Below are positions 53,033 through 62,289 of a DNA stretch of 64,000 nucleotides, one piece after another; within the stretch, counting starts at the first letter, position 1; each line of letters opens with the position of its first letter. Both the position numbers and the translations under genes were made by a program. The DNA is taken from contig NZ_BOMB01000003.1 in the NCBI RefSeq assembly GCF_016861975.1, forward strand, positions 124,001-188,000, in the 5' to 3' direction. Below the pieces are notes generated by a model. That model was not told where the DNA came from and did no database searches. It saw only the letters and a list, made by a program, of their open reading frames with translations. Source of the stretch: Actinocatenispora rupis (GTDB lineage Bacteria; Actinomycetota; Actinomycetes; Mycobacteriales; Micromonosporaceae).

Positions 53033-54203
53033 GGGAAGGCATTGTCGCATTCACCCGGAACCCGCCGGACTCCGCCGGGCCGGCCGTCAGTGTGCCGCCC
53101 AACGCCTCGACCCGGCGGCTCAGCCCGAGCAGCCCGGTGCCGCTCCCGGTGTCCGGCAGCCCGGCCGGTCCCGCCGCGGGTCCGTTGCGCACCACCACCT
53201 CCACCCGGTCCGTCCGGTACCGGACGGTCACGTCGACCGCCGCGCCCGGCGCGTACCGGTGGACGTTGGTGAGGGCCTCCTGCACGATCCGGTACGCGGT
53301 GCGGCGGACGATCGGCGACGCGACGCCCGGGTCACCGTCCTCGGCGAGTACGACCGGCAGGCCGACGGCGCGGGAGTCGGCGACCAGGGCCGGCAGGTCG
53401 TCGGCGGGCGGTGCCGTGACCGCTCCGGTACCGGTGTCGCCGCGCCGGATCATCCCGAGCAGGTCGCCCAGCTCCTGCAACGCCTGGCAGCCGGTGAGGC
53501 GCAACGCCTCCGCCGCGTCCCGTACGGCCGGATCCGGGGTGGTGAGCCGCAACGCGCCCGCCTGCAGCACCATCAGGTTCACCCGGTGCGCCACCGAGTC
53601 GTGCAGTTCCGAGGCCAGGCGGCTGCGTTCCTGGGCGCGGGCCTGCTCGGCGAGCAGTACGCGCTCCCGTTCGGCCTGCTCGGCGCGGTCCCGCAGGGCT
53701 TGCACCATCTGCCAGCGTGCCGCCAGGTACAGGCCGAGCAGGGCGGGGACGGCGGTGTGCAGGATGCCGACCGGGGTGCCGGACCACGTCGGGCGCCACG
53801 GGTGCGCGGCGAGCACGGTGGCCACCGCGATCAGTACCCAGAGGGCGGGTGCGCGGGTGCGCGGCGCGTACCGGCGGAGGCCGACGACGGCGCTGAACAG
53901 GGCGATCGGCGGCCACAGATTCACCGCGGCGTACCGGTCGGTCAGCGCGCCGGGTGCCACCACCGACGGCAGCAGGCCCACCACGACCACCGCGGCGACC
54001 AGTACGGAGACGGCGACCGGCCGCGCCCGCAGCGCCGGTACCGCCGCCGAGGTGACCACCTGCAGCGCCGTCACCGCCCACACCACCGCCGACCCGGTAC
54101 CGCCCGCCAGCGGCACGGAGCCGAGGGCGGCCAGCACGAGCAGCGCGACCGCCACCCCGTCGACGACCCCGTCCCGTCTCGTCCGCCCAGCACACTCCGG
54201 CAC
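53016..54203 (-). CDS. Sensor histidine kinase, HisKA_3/NarL class
   Basis: 395 aa from GTG 54203 (leaderless; TACCGT box six bases upstream). Four to six helices in residues 15-150, then ERSRLASELHDSVAHRVNLMVLQAGAL (phosphoacceptor His) and ATPase with N-box EALTNVHRYAPG and G2 GSGTGLLGLSRRVEALGG. Short extracytoplasmic loops suggest intramembrane sensing. Divergent from the membrane protein at 54393. Confidence 0.93.
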   Translation of the reverse strand: MPECAGRTRRDGVVDGVAVALLVLAALGSVPLAGGTGSAVVWAVTALQVVTSAAVPALRARPVAVSVLVAAVVVVGLLPSVVAPGALTDRYAAVNLWPPIALFSAVVGLRRYAPRTRAPALWVLIAVATVLAAHPWRPTWSGTPVGILHTAVPALLGLYLAARWQMVQALRDRAEQAERERVLLAEQARAQERSRLASELHDSVAHRVNLMVLQAGALRLTTPDPAVRDAAEALRLTGCQALQELGDLLGMIRRGDTGTGAVTAPPADDLPALVADSRAVGLPVVLAEDGDPGVASPIVRRTAYRIVQEALTNVHRYAPGAAVDVTVRYRTDRVEVVVRNGPAAGPAGLPDTGSGTGLLGLSRRVEALGGTLTAGPAESGGFRVNATMPSHVSSR

Positions 54204-54209
54204 ACCGAC

Positions 54210-54215
54210 ACGGTA
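54210..54215 (-). promoter_or_regulatory. -10 box TACCGT of a leaderless promoter
   Basis: Minus-strand TACCGT ends six bases before GTG 54203. Confidence 0.45.
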
Positions 54216-54392
54216 CTGAGCCGGCGGCACCGTACGGGTGCGTCACGCGCGGACAGCGACGAAGGTCGTGTCCGGTCGCGACCTTCGTCGGGCCGGAACG
54301 CGACGTTTCCCGCTCGCGGCGGGGTACCGGCGGGCGGTGTGATCGACGCACGGCGCCGGAGCCGGCGCCCGCCGATCACCTGGGGGTACGAC

Positions 54393-55409
54393 GTGACGCA
54401 CCACCGACCCGCCGGACGCCGCCGGGCCGCCCTGACCCTGGCCGTACTCACCCCGGTCGTGGCCGAGCTGGGGCTCGGCAGTACGCCGATGCACCTGGCC
54501 TTCCTGCTCCTGCTGTGGCTGCCGATCTACGGGGCGGGCGTGCTGCTCATCCGCGAGGCCGTACGCCGGGTCGGCGGCGGCTGGGCGAGCCTCGTGCTGC
54601 TCGGCGTGGCGTACGAGCTGGTCGAGGACGGCATCGGGTTGCAGGCCCTGTCCAGCCCGCACCTGTACGGCGCCGCCGGGTGGGCGCCGCGCCTGTTCGG
54701 CCTGAACACCGCGTACTGGGAGGTGAACGTCGTCTACCACGTGGTGTTCAGCGTGCTGGTCCCGATCGCCCTCACCGATCTGATCTTCCCCGCGCACGCC
54801 GACCGCCCGTACCTGAAGCGCGGCGGGCTCGTCGGCGTCGCGGTCTGCGCCGTGGTCGGGGTGGCCCTGCTGCGGGTCAGCGTGCCGCCCAGCCAGGACC
54901 CCGGCTACGTCGCGCCCGCCTGGGTACTCCTCGGCTGTGTCGCCGCCGTCGCTCTCCTCGCCGTCGTCGCCCTCCGGGTACTCCCCCGGCGCGCCGCCCG
55001 CCCGCTGCCCGCCGGCCCCGCCCCCGCGCCGTGGCTGGCCGCCGCCGTCGGGGCGGGCGCGACTCTGGTGTTCTTCGCGCTGGCGTACCCGGCGTTCGGC
55101 GCGAAGCAGCCGGCCTTCACGCACGGGGCGTGGGCCCTCGTACCGATGGCCGTCGCGGCGCTCGTCGCCGCCGGCACCACGCTGCTGGTGTACCGGTGGT
55201 CCGGCCGGCGCGGCTGGAACGACCGGCACCGGATCCGGCTCGTCGGCGGCGCGCTGCTCGCGCACACCGCGTACGGCGTGGCGGGTGTCGTGCACACCCT
55301 GTTCGACCGCGTCGGGCTCGCCGTACTCGGGCTGCTCACGCTGGCGCTGCTGGCCGCCCTGGACCGCCGCCGTACCCCGGCGTTGCCGCAACCCGCCGCC
55401 GCCCGGTGA
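54393..55409 (+). CDS. Polytopic membrane protein of unknown function
   Basis: 338 aa from GTG 54393 after GGGGGT. About nine hydrophobic helices; polar residues in the early helices (WLPIYGAGVLLIREAVRRVGGG, YELVEDGIGLQALSSPHL, NTAYWEVNVVYHVVFSVLVPI). No family recognised with confidence. Divergent from the two-component system at 52373-54203, which is likely to control it. Ends in a hairpin. Confidence 0.7.
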   Translation: MTHHRPAGRRRAALTLAVLTPVVAELGLGSTPMHLAFLLLLWLPIYGAGVLLIREAVRRVGGGWASLVLLGVAYELVEDGIGLQALSSPHLYGAAGWAPRLFGLNTAYWEVNVVYHVVFSVLVPIALTDLIFPAHADRPYLKRGGLVGVAVCAVVGVALLRVSVPPSQDPGYVAPAWVLLGCVAAVALLAVVALRVLPRRAARPLPAGPAPAPWLAAAVGAGATLVFFALAYPAFGAKQPAFTHGAWALVPMAVAALVAAGTTLLVYRWSGRRGWNDRHRIRLVGGALLAHTAYGVAGVVHTLFDRVGLAVLGLLTLALLAALDRRRTPALPQPAAAR

Positions 55410-55442
55410 CCGGTTCCCCGCCGGGCTGGTGTGGCGGTCGGT

Positions 55443-55459
55443 CCCGTGCCCGGCACGGG
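55443..55459. terminator. Hairpin in a convergent gap
   Basis: CCCGTGC, loop CCG, GCACGGG: 7-bp perfect stem between the genes ending at 55409 and 55465. Confidence 0.55.
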
Positions 55460-55464
55460 TGGGG

Positions 55465-57462
55465 TCAGGTGGGCGCGCCGGTCGGGAGGACGGCGACGGG
55501 CGCGAGGTCCAGCGACCGCCAGTCCCGCCACCCACCGGCCGGTACGTCCTGGACGCGCTCGCGCAGGGTGCCGTCCGGTGCCAGGGCGACGACGTGGATG
55601 CGGCCGGTGGCGTCGGTACCGACACTGGGCGTGCCGGCGAACGGGCCGGTGCCGAACTCCTCGATCGCGGACCAGCCGCCGTCGGCGTCCTGCCAGCGGT
55701 GCGTGAGGACGGCGCCGCCGGGCGGTACGAGGAAGGCTTCGAGTCGGCCGTCGGCGTTGACGGCGACCGTCGGCGAGGCGTCGGCCCAGAGCGCGAACCC
55801 TTGCCACGGCGCCCATCCGCCGCTCGGGGCGGCCTGCGGGCGGAGGTTCACCCCGGTGCCGACGGGCGCGACGGCGAACACGGTGAGCAGGCCGCGCAGG
55901 TCGCGTTCGATGGTCGGGGCGGAGCCGGCGGGGGTGGGGCCGAGGGTGGTGTCCCAGTCGCTCCAGTTGCCGTTCGGCGCGTTCTGCCAGCGGTGCGCCA
56001 GGTACGCCGCGGCCGGGCCGAGCGCGAGTACCTCCAGGCGGCCGTCGGCGTTGACGCCGACCACGGGCGGGCCGCCGGCCGGTCCGCCGAAGGTCGCCCA
56101 GTCGCTCCAGTCGCCGCCGGGCGCCAGCTGCCAGCGGTGGCTCAGGTACGCCCCGGCCGGGCCGAGCGCGAACGCCTCCAGCCGGCCGTCGGCGTTGCGG
56201 GACACGGCCGGTGCCGCGCCGGCCGGCCCGCCGAACGGCAGCCAGTCGTCCCAGCTCCCGTCCGCCCGCTGTACGCGCGTCGTCAGGTCCCGCCCGTCGA
56301 CGCCGAGGGCGAACACCGCCAGCCGCCCGTCCACCTCCCGCGCCACCGTGGGCACGGCACCGGACGGCGGCCCGAACCGTTGCCACGTACCGGAACCGGA
56401 CGCTGTCAGTACACAGTGGAGGGTGGTGTGGTCGGTGCGGTCGAGGGCGAACAGGTGCAGCCGGCCGGCGCCGTCGAGCGCCACCGCGGGGTTCGCCGGG
56501 CTCTGCCAGGGCGGCGGGGACGACCGCCAGCGCAGCGGCGCAAGGTACACCCCGCGCTCGAACGAGCCGGCGCCGGTGACCCACCAGTCGTCCCCGTCCG
56601 CGACGACCTCGGCCGCGTGCGCCGGTACGTGCCCGGCCCAGTCGGACACGGTGAAGTGCAAGGGATCCCGGCTGCGGAACACGTCGGTGCCGACGTACCC
56701 GTTGCGGGGGCCGACGAACAGGTACCAGAAGCCGTCGCGGTACACGACGAACGGTGACTCGGTGACGGAGGCCGAGTCGTCGTCGGTGGCCGGGTCGGTG
56801 AACGCGGTGCCCGGCTCGCTCCAGTGCACCAGGTCGGTACTGGTCCGGTACGCGACGATGTGGTTGCCGTGCCAGGCTGCCAGCTCGCAGTAGTACATGA
56901 CCCAGCGGTCGCCGACGCGCACCACGTACGGGTCGCGCGCGACGAGGCCGCGGAACAGCGGGCCGGACGGCAGCCGGGTCCAGGTGGTCAGGTCGGTGGA
57001 GGTGGCCAGGTTGACCGCGGCGCCGTCCCCGCCCGCCGCGTAGAACATGTGGTACGTCCCGGCGTGCTCGACGACGTGCGGCGCCCACAGGTGCACCTCG
57101 CCGAAGTACGAGGGGTCGACGGTGAGGGCGTCCGGCAGGGTGGTCCACGGTCCGGCGAGGTCGGGCGCGCTGGCGTGCGCGAAGCTGATCTCCCTGGCCC
57201 CGTCCGGGAACTGGCCGGGCGGCGCGGCGTCGCCGACGATTCCGAACAGGTGCCAGCTGCCGTCGGCGGCGCGGACGACGGTGTGGTCGTTGATGTACCG
57301 GGCCGGTCCGCCGGCCGGCGTCGGGTCGTACACGTGCCGGAACGGGCCGGCGCCGACCCACCACGCGGTGTCCTGCGCGGCGGCGGGGCCACCGGTCAGC
57401 AGCGGGGCCACGGCCGTCCCGCCGAGCGCCGCCAGCACCGTTCTGCGTGTCATCCGGACCAT
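55465..57462 (-). CDS. Secreted GH43/GH32-like five-bladed propeller fused to a PLL-type lectin propeller
   Basis: 665 aa from ATG 57462 after GGAGG. Tat-like signal peptide MTRRTVLAALGGTAVAPLL. Residues 30-345: a glycosidase-type propeller with the three acids of clan GH-F/J in order, INDHT (Asp), ARDPYVV (Asp), and TESPFVV (Glu). Residues 345-665: repeats of DGRLEAFALGPxGAYLSHRW...W, as in PLL-like and fungal fucose-binding seven-bladed lectins. It probably binds and cuts an extracellular fructose- or arabinose/xylose-containing glycan. Precise substrate unknown. Confidence 0.8.
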   Translation of the reverse strand: MVRMTRRTVLAALGGTAVAPLLTGGPAAAQDTAWWVGAGPFRHVYDPTPAGGPARYINDHTVVRAADGSWHLFGIVGDAAPPGQFPDGAREISFAHASAPDLAGPWTTLPDALTVDPSYFGEVHLWAPHVVEHAGTYHMFYAAGGDGAAVNLATSTDLTTWTRLPSGPLFRGLVARDPYVVRVGDRWVMYYCELAAWHGNHIVAYRTSTDLVHWSEPGTAFTDPATDDDSASVTESPFVVYRDGFWYLFVGPRNGYVGTDVFRSRDPLHFTVSDWAGHVPAHAAEVVADGDDWWVTGAGSFERGVYLAPLRWRSSPPPWQSPANPAVALDGAGRLHLFALDRTDHTTLHCVLTASGSGTWQRFGPPSGAVPTVAREVDGRLAVFALGVDGRDLTTRVQRADGSWDDWLPFGGPAGAAPAVSRNADGRLEAFALGPAGAYLSHRWQLAPGGDWSDWATFGGPAGGPPVVGVNADGRLEVLALGPAAAYLAHRWQNAPNGNWSDWDTTLGPTPAGSAPTIERDLRGLLTVFAVAPVGTGVNLRPQAAPSGGWAPWQGFALWADASPTVAVNADGRLEAFLVPPGGAVLTHRWQDADGGWSAIEEFGTGPFAGTPSVGTDATGRIHVVALAPDGTLRERVQDVPAGGWRDWRSLDLAPVAVLPTGAPT

Positions 57463-57472
57463 CGCGGCCTCC

Positions 57473-57492
57473 GATGTACATCGTTGTACATC
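57473..57492 (-). promoter_or_regulatory. Two adjacent TGTACA-centred sites before the propeller gene
   Basis: GATGTACATC (57473-57482, perfect palindrome) and GTTGTACATC (57483-57492) touch each other and abut the ribosome binding site. A repressor site near the transcription start is likely; the regulator is not in the window. Confidence 0.5.
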
Positions 57493-57531
57493 GTTTCTAG
57501 CAAACCGGACGGGACCGTCCAAGCCCCGCGG

Positions 57532-58548
57532 TCAGCGCTCCGGTACGAGTGCCACCTTGCCGCGCCGACCCTCGTCCGCCACCCGGTACGCCAGCTCGGC
57601 CTCCGCCAACCCGTACGTGTCGGTGACGACGCGTGCCGGGTGCAGGTCCCACCGGGCCAGGTTGTCCAGCAGCTCCGACATCCGCACGATGCTCGTGACC
57701 CACGAGCCGTACACGGTGATGCTGCGGTGGATCAGGGCCGCGGACACGTCGACCGGGCCGAGCGTCCCGCCCTCGCCGACGAACACGCAACGGCCCCAGC
57801 GCCGGGTGTGCGCGAGCGCCCCGGCCTGCGCGGCGCCCACCCCCGAACACTCCACGCTCACCTCGTACTCCCCGGTCGGGGTCGGGCGCGCGTCGGTCAC
57901 CGCGGCCAGCTCGCCGGCCAGCTCGCGGCGAGAGGCGACCGGGTCGACGCCGACCACCTCGGCGGCGCCGAGCGCCCGCGCCAGCATCCCCACCGCCAGG
58001 CCGACCGGACCCAGCCCGGTCACGAGTACCCGGTCCGCGCCGGACACCCCCGCCCGCCGCAGCGCCTCGTACGCGGTGCCGAAGCCGCACGCCACGCACG
58101 CGCCGTCCAGGTACGACAGGGTGTCGGGCAGCGGCACCAGGTCGTCCTCGTCGGCCAGCAGGTACTCGGCGTGCCCGCCGTCGCGCTGCCACCCGTACGC
58201 CCGGCGGCCGGCGCCGGTGCAGCTGATCCGGTAGCCGGCGCGGCAGTCGTCGCAGCGCCCACACCCCGAGATGTGGTACACCACCGCCCGGTCACCGACC
58301 GCCGTACGCCGGCAGCCCTCCCCCACCGCGGTCACCTGGCCGCACGGCTCGTGCCCCGCCACGACCCCCTGGTACGCCTCGGGTCCGGTGCCCAGGTGCT
58401 CCCGGTAGATGGCCCGCAGGTCGCTGCCGCAGATCGTCGACGCGCCGACGCGCAGCAGCACCTGCCCGTACCCGGGCTCCGGCACGTCGACCGTCCGGAG
58501 ATCGACGACGCGCCCGCCCGGCAGGTACACACCTCTCATCCGGACCAT
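57532..58548 (-). CDS. Zinc-dependent alcohol dehydrogenase (MDR family)
   Basis: 338 aa; ATG 58548 or ATG 58539 (nine bases later, with AGGATGG before it). Catalytic zinc: ICGSDL and GHEPCGQV; structural zinc: SGCGRCDDCRAGYRISC (four Cys); Rossmann GLGPVGLAVG. It oxidises a secondary alcohol or sugar alcohol with NAD(P). Upstream of the propeller gene by 69 bp in the same direction, so the two may act on one carbohydrate. Confidence 0.93.
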   Translation of the reverse strand: MVRMRGVYLPGGRVVDLRTVDVPEPGYGQVLLRVGASTICGSDLRAIYREHLGTGPEAYQGVVAGHEPCGQVTAVGEGCRRTAVGDRAVVYHISGCGRCDDCRAGYRISCTGAGRRAYGWQRDGGHAEYLLADEDDLVPLPDTLSYLDGACVACGFGTAYEALRRAGVSGADRVLVTGLGPVGLAVGMLARALGAAEVVGVDPVASRRELAGELAAVTDARPTPTGEYEVSVECSGVGAAQAGALAHTRRWGRCVFVGEGGTLGPVDVSAALIHRSITVYGSWVTSIVRMSELLDNLARWDLHPARVVTDTYGLAEAELAYRVADEGRRGKVALVPER

Positions 58549-58609
58549 CCTGCCACCCGCCGCGGCCCACCGGGAATCACGCGCGGACACCGTTGCGGCG
58601 CAAGGGAAG

Positions 58610-60118
58610 TCAGCGGACCCGGAAGTTGGCCATCATCATCATGTCCTCGTGTTCCAGGTTGTGGCAGTGGAACACGTACCGGCCGCGGTAGCCGTCGAAG
58701 CGGAGCAGCACCTCGACCGCGTCCCCGCTGGACAGGTCGACGGTGTCCTTCCACCCGCGGGAGTACCGGTCGGCGTTTCGTACCTGGAACGGCGCCAGGT
58801 GGACGTGCACCGGGTGCGGGACGTTCTGCGCGTGCAGCCGCCAGAGTTCGACAGTGCCGAGTTCCGGCTCGGCGGCCATGCGGTCGGGGTCGAAGAGGTG
58901 CCCGTCGACCGTCCACGGCGTCACCCCGTGGTGTTCCGGACCGCCGCGCCGGAACGTGAACTCGCGGCGCCGCACCGCCTCCGACACCCCCAACGGCCGG
59001 TACTCCGCCAGCCGTTCCGGTACGTGGCTGTCGTCGTGCCCGCGCCGCGCCACCACGAACCGCATGACCCGCGCCGTACCGCCGGAGCCGAGCCGGTTGA
59101 CGAGCGTGACGCGCTGGCCGACGGAGTACCGGGAGAAGTCGACGACGACGTCGAACCGCTCGGCCTGGGCGATGCGCAGCGTGTCGTGCCCGATCGGCGC
59201 CGGCAGCAGCCCCTGGTCCCCGCCGACCTGGACGAACGCCCGGCCGTCCGGCGGCGGCGGATCCAGCGCCAGCTCGTACCGGCGGGCGTTGGAGGCGTTG
59301 AGCAGCCGGAACCGGTAGCGGACCGCGGACACCTCCATCGTCGGCCACGGCGCGCCGTTGACCAGGATGCAGTCGCCGAGCACCCCGCTCATGAACTCCG
59401 CCCGCACGCCCGGCATGCCGGTCAGCGACGGATCGAGCGCCGGGTACGCCAGCGCGCCGTCCGCGCCGAACGACCGGTCCGCGACCATCAGCGGTACGTC
59501 CCGGTCGCCCCGCGGCAGCGGTAGCGCGTCCTCCTCGTCGTCGTGCACGAGGTGGAACCCGGCCAGCCCGCGCCACACCTGCGGCCCGGTGAAGTCGAGC
59601 CGGTGGTCGTGGTACCAGAGCGTCGCGGCCCGCTGCTCCACCGGATACCGGTACTCGCGGCTCCCGCCCGGCGCGACCGTGTCCGTCGGGTACCCGTCGT
59701 GCTCGGCCGGTGTACGCCCGCCGTGCAGGTGCACCACCGTCGGTACGGGCAGCGCGTTGTGGTGCCGGACCACGGTGCGCCGGCCGCGCCGCGACACGAT
59801 CGTCGGCCCGGGAAACACCCCCTCGTACCCCCAGATCGTGGTACGGGTGCCGGGCAGGATCTCCACCCGCGCGGCCCGCTGCGTGACCTCGTACGAGTCC
59901 ACCCCACCGGCGGTACGCAGCGGGCGCAGTACCGGCGGGACCGGCAGCGGGACGCGGAACGGCGCGGGCAGCCGGGCGCCGCTCACCAGCAGCGCGCCGG
60001 CACTCGACTCCGTCTCGGTGTTCCCGCCGCCCATCGACAGGCCGCCGCACCCGGCCACGGCCGGTACGAGCAGCCCACCGGCCGCCACCCGGAACAGCCG
60101 GCGGCGACTGAGACTCAC
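58610..60118 (-). CDS. Multicopper oxidase lipoprotein
   Basis: 502 aa from GTG 60118, overlapping the previous stop (GTGA). Twin-Arg start SRRRLF and lipobox VAGC (Cys24). Four copper motifs: HLHGG, WYHDHR, HPVHVHL, and HCHNLEHEDMM with the axial Met. Three cupredoxin domains, like CueO/CotA/laccase. It oxidises phenols or Cu(I)/Fe(II) with oxygen outside the membrane. Met-rich end (MMMM) fits copper handling. Confidence 0.93.
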   Translation of the reverse strand: MSLSRRRLFRVAAGGLLVPAVAGCGGLSMGGGNTETESSAGALLVSGARLPAPFRVPLPVPPVLRPLRTAGGVDSYEVTQRAARVEILPGTRTTIWGYEGVFPGPTIVSRRGRRTVVRHHNALPVPTVVHLHGGRTPAEHDGYPTDTVAPGGSREYRYPVEQRAATLWYHDHRLDFTGPQVWRGLAGFHLVHDDEEDALPLPRGDRDVPLMVADRSFGADGALAYPALDPSLTGMPGVRAEFMSGVLGDCILVNGAPWPTMEVSAVRYRFRLLNASNARRYELALDPPPPDGRAFVQVGGDQGLLPAPIGHDTLRIAQAERFDVVVDFSRYSVGQRVTLVNRLGSGGTARVMRFVVARRGHDDSHVPERLAEYRPLGVSEAVRRREFTFRRGGPEHHGVTPWTVDGHLFDPDRMAAEPELGTVELWRLHAQNVPHPVHVHLAPFQVRNADRYSRGWKDTVDLSSGDAVEVLLRFDGYRGRYVFHCHNLEHEDMMMMANFRVR

Positions 60119-60342
60119 GAGCCCGACCGGCGCCGGTGCGCCCGTACCCGACGGTCCACCACGACCGCGACGACCGCGCCGACCACCGCCAGCGCCTGCT
60201 GGCCGAACCCGATCACCAGCGCCCACGGCGTGCTCACCGGGCCCTGCGCGACGACCACCCGCGCCACGATCTCGTCGAAGACCACGAACCCGACGGCCAG
60301 GCCGACGAACAGCCCGAGCACCGCCATCCCCAGCGTACGCAT
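60115..60342 (-). CDS. Small two-helix membrane protein coupled to the multicopper oxidase
   Basis: 75 aa from ATG 60342 after GGAGGGG. Two hydrophobic helices (MRTLGMAVLGLFVGLAVGF, ALVIGFGQQALAVVGAVVAVVV) and a basic end. Encoded first, overlapping the oxidase by 4 bp. Possibly a membrane anchor or electron/copper partner; function unknown. Confidence 0.7.
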   Translation of the reverse strand: MRTLGMAVLGLFVGLAVGFVVFDEIVARVVVAQGPVSTPWALVIGFGQQALAVVGAVVAVVVDRRVRAHRRRSGS

Positions 60343-60484
60343 CGCCCCTCCACTCCGTCGCCGACCGGGCACAACGTAGGTCGGCGGGGTCCACGCGGGC
60401 ATCCGTCCCGGCTCGTCGCCACGGTCGCCCCGGTACGACCCCAGGTGTCGCCCCGAGTCGACGGTCCCTCGCGTACGGGCGGGT

Positions 60485-60490
60485 TACGCT
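60485..60490 (+). promoter_or_regulatory. -10 box TACGCT of a leaderless promoter
   Basis: TACGCT ends six bases before GTG 60497. Confidence 0.5.
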
Positions 60491-60496
60491 CCGGTC

Positions 60497-61633
60497 GTGA
60501 GCCTCGTCCGGCACCGCGCCGTACTCGGCGACGCGGCGCTGGGCGTCGGCGTGGCCGTCGTCGTCGCCGTCGCCATCGCCATGGACCTCGGCGGCGAACG
60601 CCGCCCCGACCCGGTCGCGTACCTGTTCGCCGCCGGGCTCGGCGCGCTCATGCTGGTACGCCGGCGTTTCCCGGTCCTCGCGCTCGTCGCCACCGGCACC
60701 GGCATCCTCGGGTACTACGCCGCCGGCTACCCCGCCGTCGGGCTCGCCCTGCCCGTCGCCGGCGCCCTGTACTCCGCCGCCGAGGCCGGCCGGTACCTGC
60801 CCGCCGCGCTCACCGCCGTCGCGCTCGTCGCGGTCAGTACCGGGTTCCGGCTCGCGCAGGGCGAGAGCGCCGCGTACCTGCTCGGGTTCGAGCTGGCGTC
60901 CACGGTCGGGCTGATGCTCGCCGCCATCGCGCTCGGTGCCGCCGTCCGGGCCACCCGCCTGCTCCGCGCCGAGCAGGTACGTGCCGCCCGGCGCGCCGCC
61001 GCCGAACGCGACGCCGAAGCCGCCCGCCGCGTCGCCCAGGAACGCCTGCGCATCGCCCGCGACCTGCACGACGTACTCGGGCACACCGTCGCGGTCATCA
61101 CCGTGCAGGCCAACGTCGCCGACGAGGCGCTCGACGACGACCCCTCCGCCACCCGCGCCGCGCTCGCCACCATCCGCTCCGTCGGCGACACCGCCGTCCG
61201 CGAACTCCGCGACACGCTCGGCGTGCTCCGCGACGGCGCCGACCGCGCCCCCACCGGCAGCCTCACCCACCTCGACGCGCTCGCCGACGCCACCGGCCTC
61301 ACCGTGTCCGTCCGTACCGAGGGGGAGCCGGTGCCGCTGCCGACCGTGGTCGACGCCACCGCGTACCGGATCGTGCAGGAGGCGCTCACCAACGCGCTGA
61401 AGCACGGCCACGCCACCCACGCCGACGTACTCCTCCGGTACGGTCCCGACCGCCTCCACCTCACCGTCACCGACCGCGGCGCGAACCCCGTCCACGAGGT
61501 ACCGGACGGCGGGACGGGGATCGCGGGGATGCGGGAACGGGCCGCCCTGCTCGGCGGCACGGTCACCGCGGAACCGTTGCCGGACAACGGGTTCCGGGTG
61601 ACGGCCACGCTGCCCGTGGCGGTCGGCCGATGA
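60497..61633 (+). CDS. Sensor histidine kinase, HisKA_3/NarL class
   Basis: 378 aa from GTG 60497. Five or six helices (10-155) with short loops, coiled linker, phosphoacceptor ERLRIARDLHDVLGHTVAVI, N-box EALTNALKHG, and G2 GGTGIAGMRERAALLGG. Overlaps its response regulator by ATGA. Divergent from the copper-oxidase operon, a possible target. Confidence 0.93.
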   Translation: MSLVRHRAVLGDAALGVGVAVVVAVAIAMDLGGERRPDPVAYLFAAGLGALMLVRRRFPVLALVATGTGILGYYAAGYPAVGLALPVAGALYSAAEAGRYLPAALTAVALVAVSTGFRLAQGESAAYLLGFELASTVGLMLAAIALGAAVRATRLLRAEQVRAARRAAAERDAEAARRVAQERLRIARDLHDVLGHTVAVITVQANVADEALDDDPSATRAALATIRSVGDTAVRELRDTLGVLRDGADRAPTGSLTHLDALADATGLTVSVRTEGEPVPLPTVVDATAYRIVQEALTNALKHGHATHADVLLRYGPDRLHLTVTDRGANPVHEVPDGGTGIAGMRERAALLGGTVTAEPLPDNGFRVTATLPVAVGR

Positions 61634-62289
61634 TCCGGGTCGCGCTGGTGGACGACCAGCAGCTCCTGCGCGCCGGACTCGCCGCGCTGCTCGACCGCGC
61701 CGACGACATCACCGTCGTCGGCGAGGCACCGGACGGCGCCGCCGGCGTCGCGCTCACCCGCAGCCACCGCCCCGACGTCGTCCTCATGGACATCCGGATG
61801 CCCGGCATGGACGGGATCGAGGCCACCCGCCGCATCGTCGCCGACCCCGACCTGCGCGGCACCCGCGTCGTCGTCCTGACCACGTTCGACACCGACGAGC
61901 ACATCGTCGACGCGATCCGGGCCGGCGCCGCCGGGTTCCTGCTCAAGAACACCGGACCCGCCGAACTCCGCGACGCCGTACGCACGGTCGCCGGCGGCGA
62001 GGCGCTCCTCTCCCCGTCCATCACGGCGCGGGTGATGGCCGCGCTCGCCGCCGCCCACCCGCGCGCCGATCCCGCCCGCATCACCGGACTCACCGACCGG
62101 GAACGCGAACTGCTCGCCGAGATCGCCACGGGCGCCACCAACAGCGAGATCGCCGGCCGGCTGTTCCTCAGCCCCGCCACCGTCCGCACGTACGTCAGCC
62201 GGCTGCTCACCAAGCTGTCCGCCCGGGACCGCGCCGAACTCGTCCGCGTCGCGTACGAGAGCGGCCTGGTCCGGCCCGGCGCCGACTGA
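61630..62289 (+). CDS. Response regulator, NarL/LuxR class
   Basis: 219 aa from ATG 61630. Receiver: VDDQQLL, VVLMDIRMPGMDG, VVLTTFDTDEHI, FLLKNTG. HTH: LTDRERELLAEIATGATNSEI, LFLSPATVRTYVSRLL. Partner of the kinase at 60497. Confidence 0.94.
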   Translation: MIRVALVDDQQLLRAGLAALLDRADDITVVGEAPDGAAGVALTRSHRPDVVLMDIRMPGMDGIEATRRIVADPDLRGTRVVVLTTFDTDEHIVDAIRAGAAGFLLKNTGPAELRDAVRTVAGGEALLSPSITARVMAALAAAHPRADPARITGLTDRERELLAEIATGATNSEIAGRLFLSPATVRTYVSRLLTKLSARDRAELVRVAYESGLVRPGAD

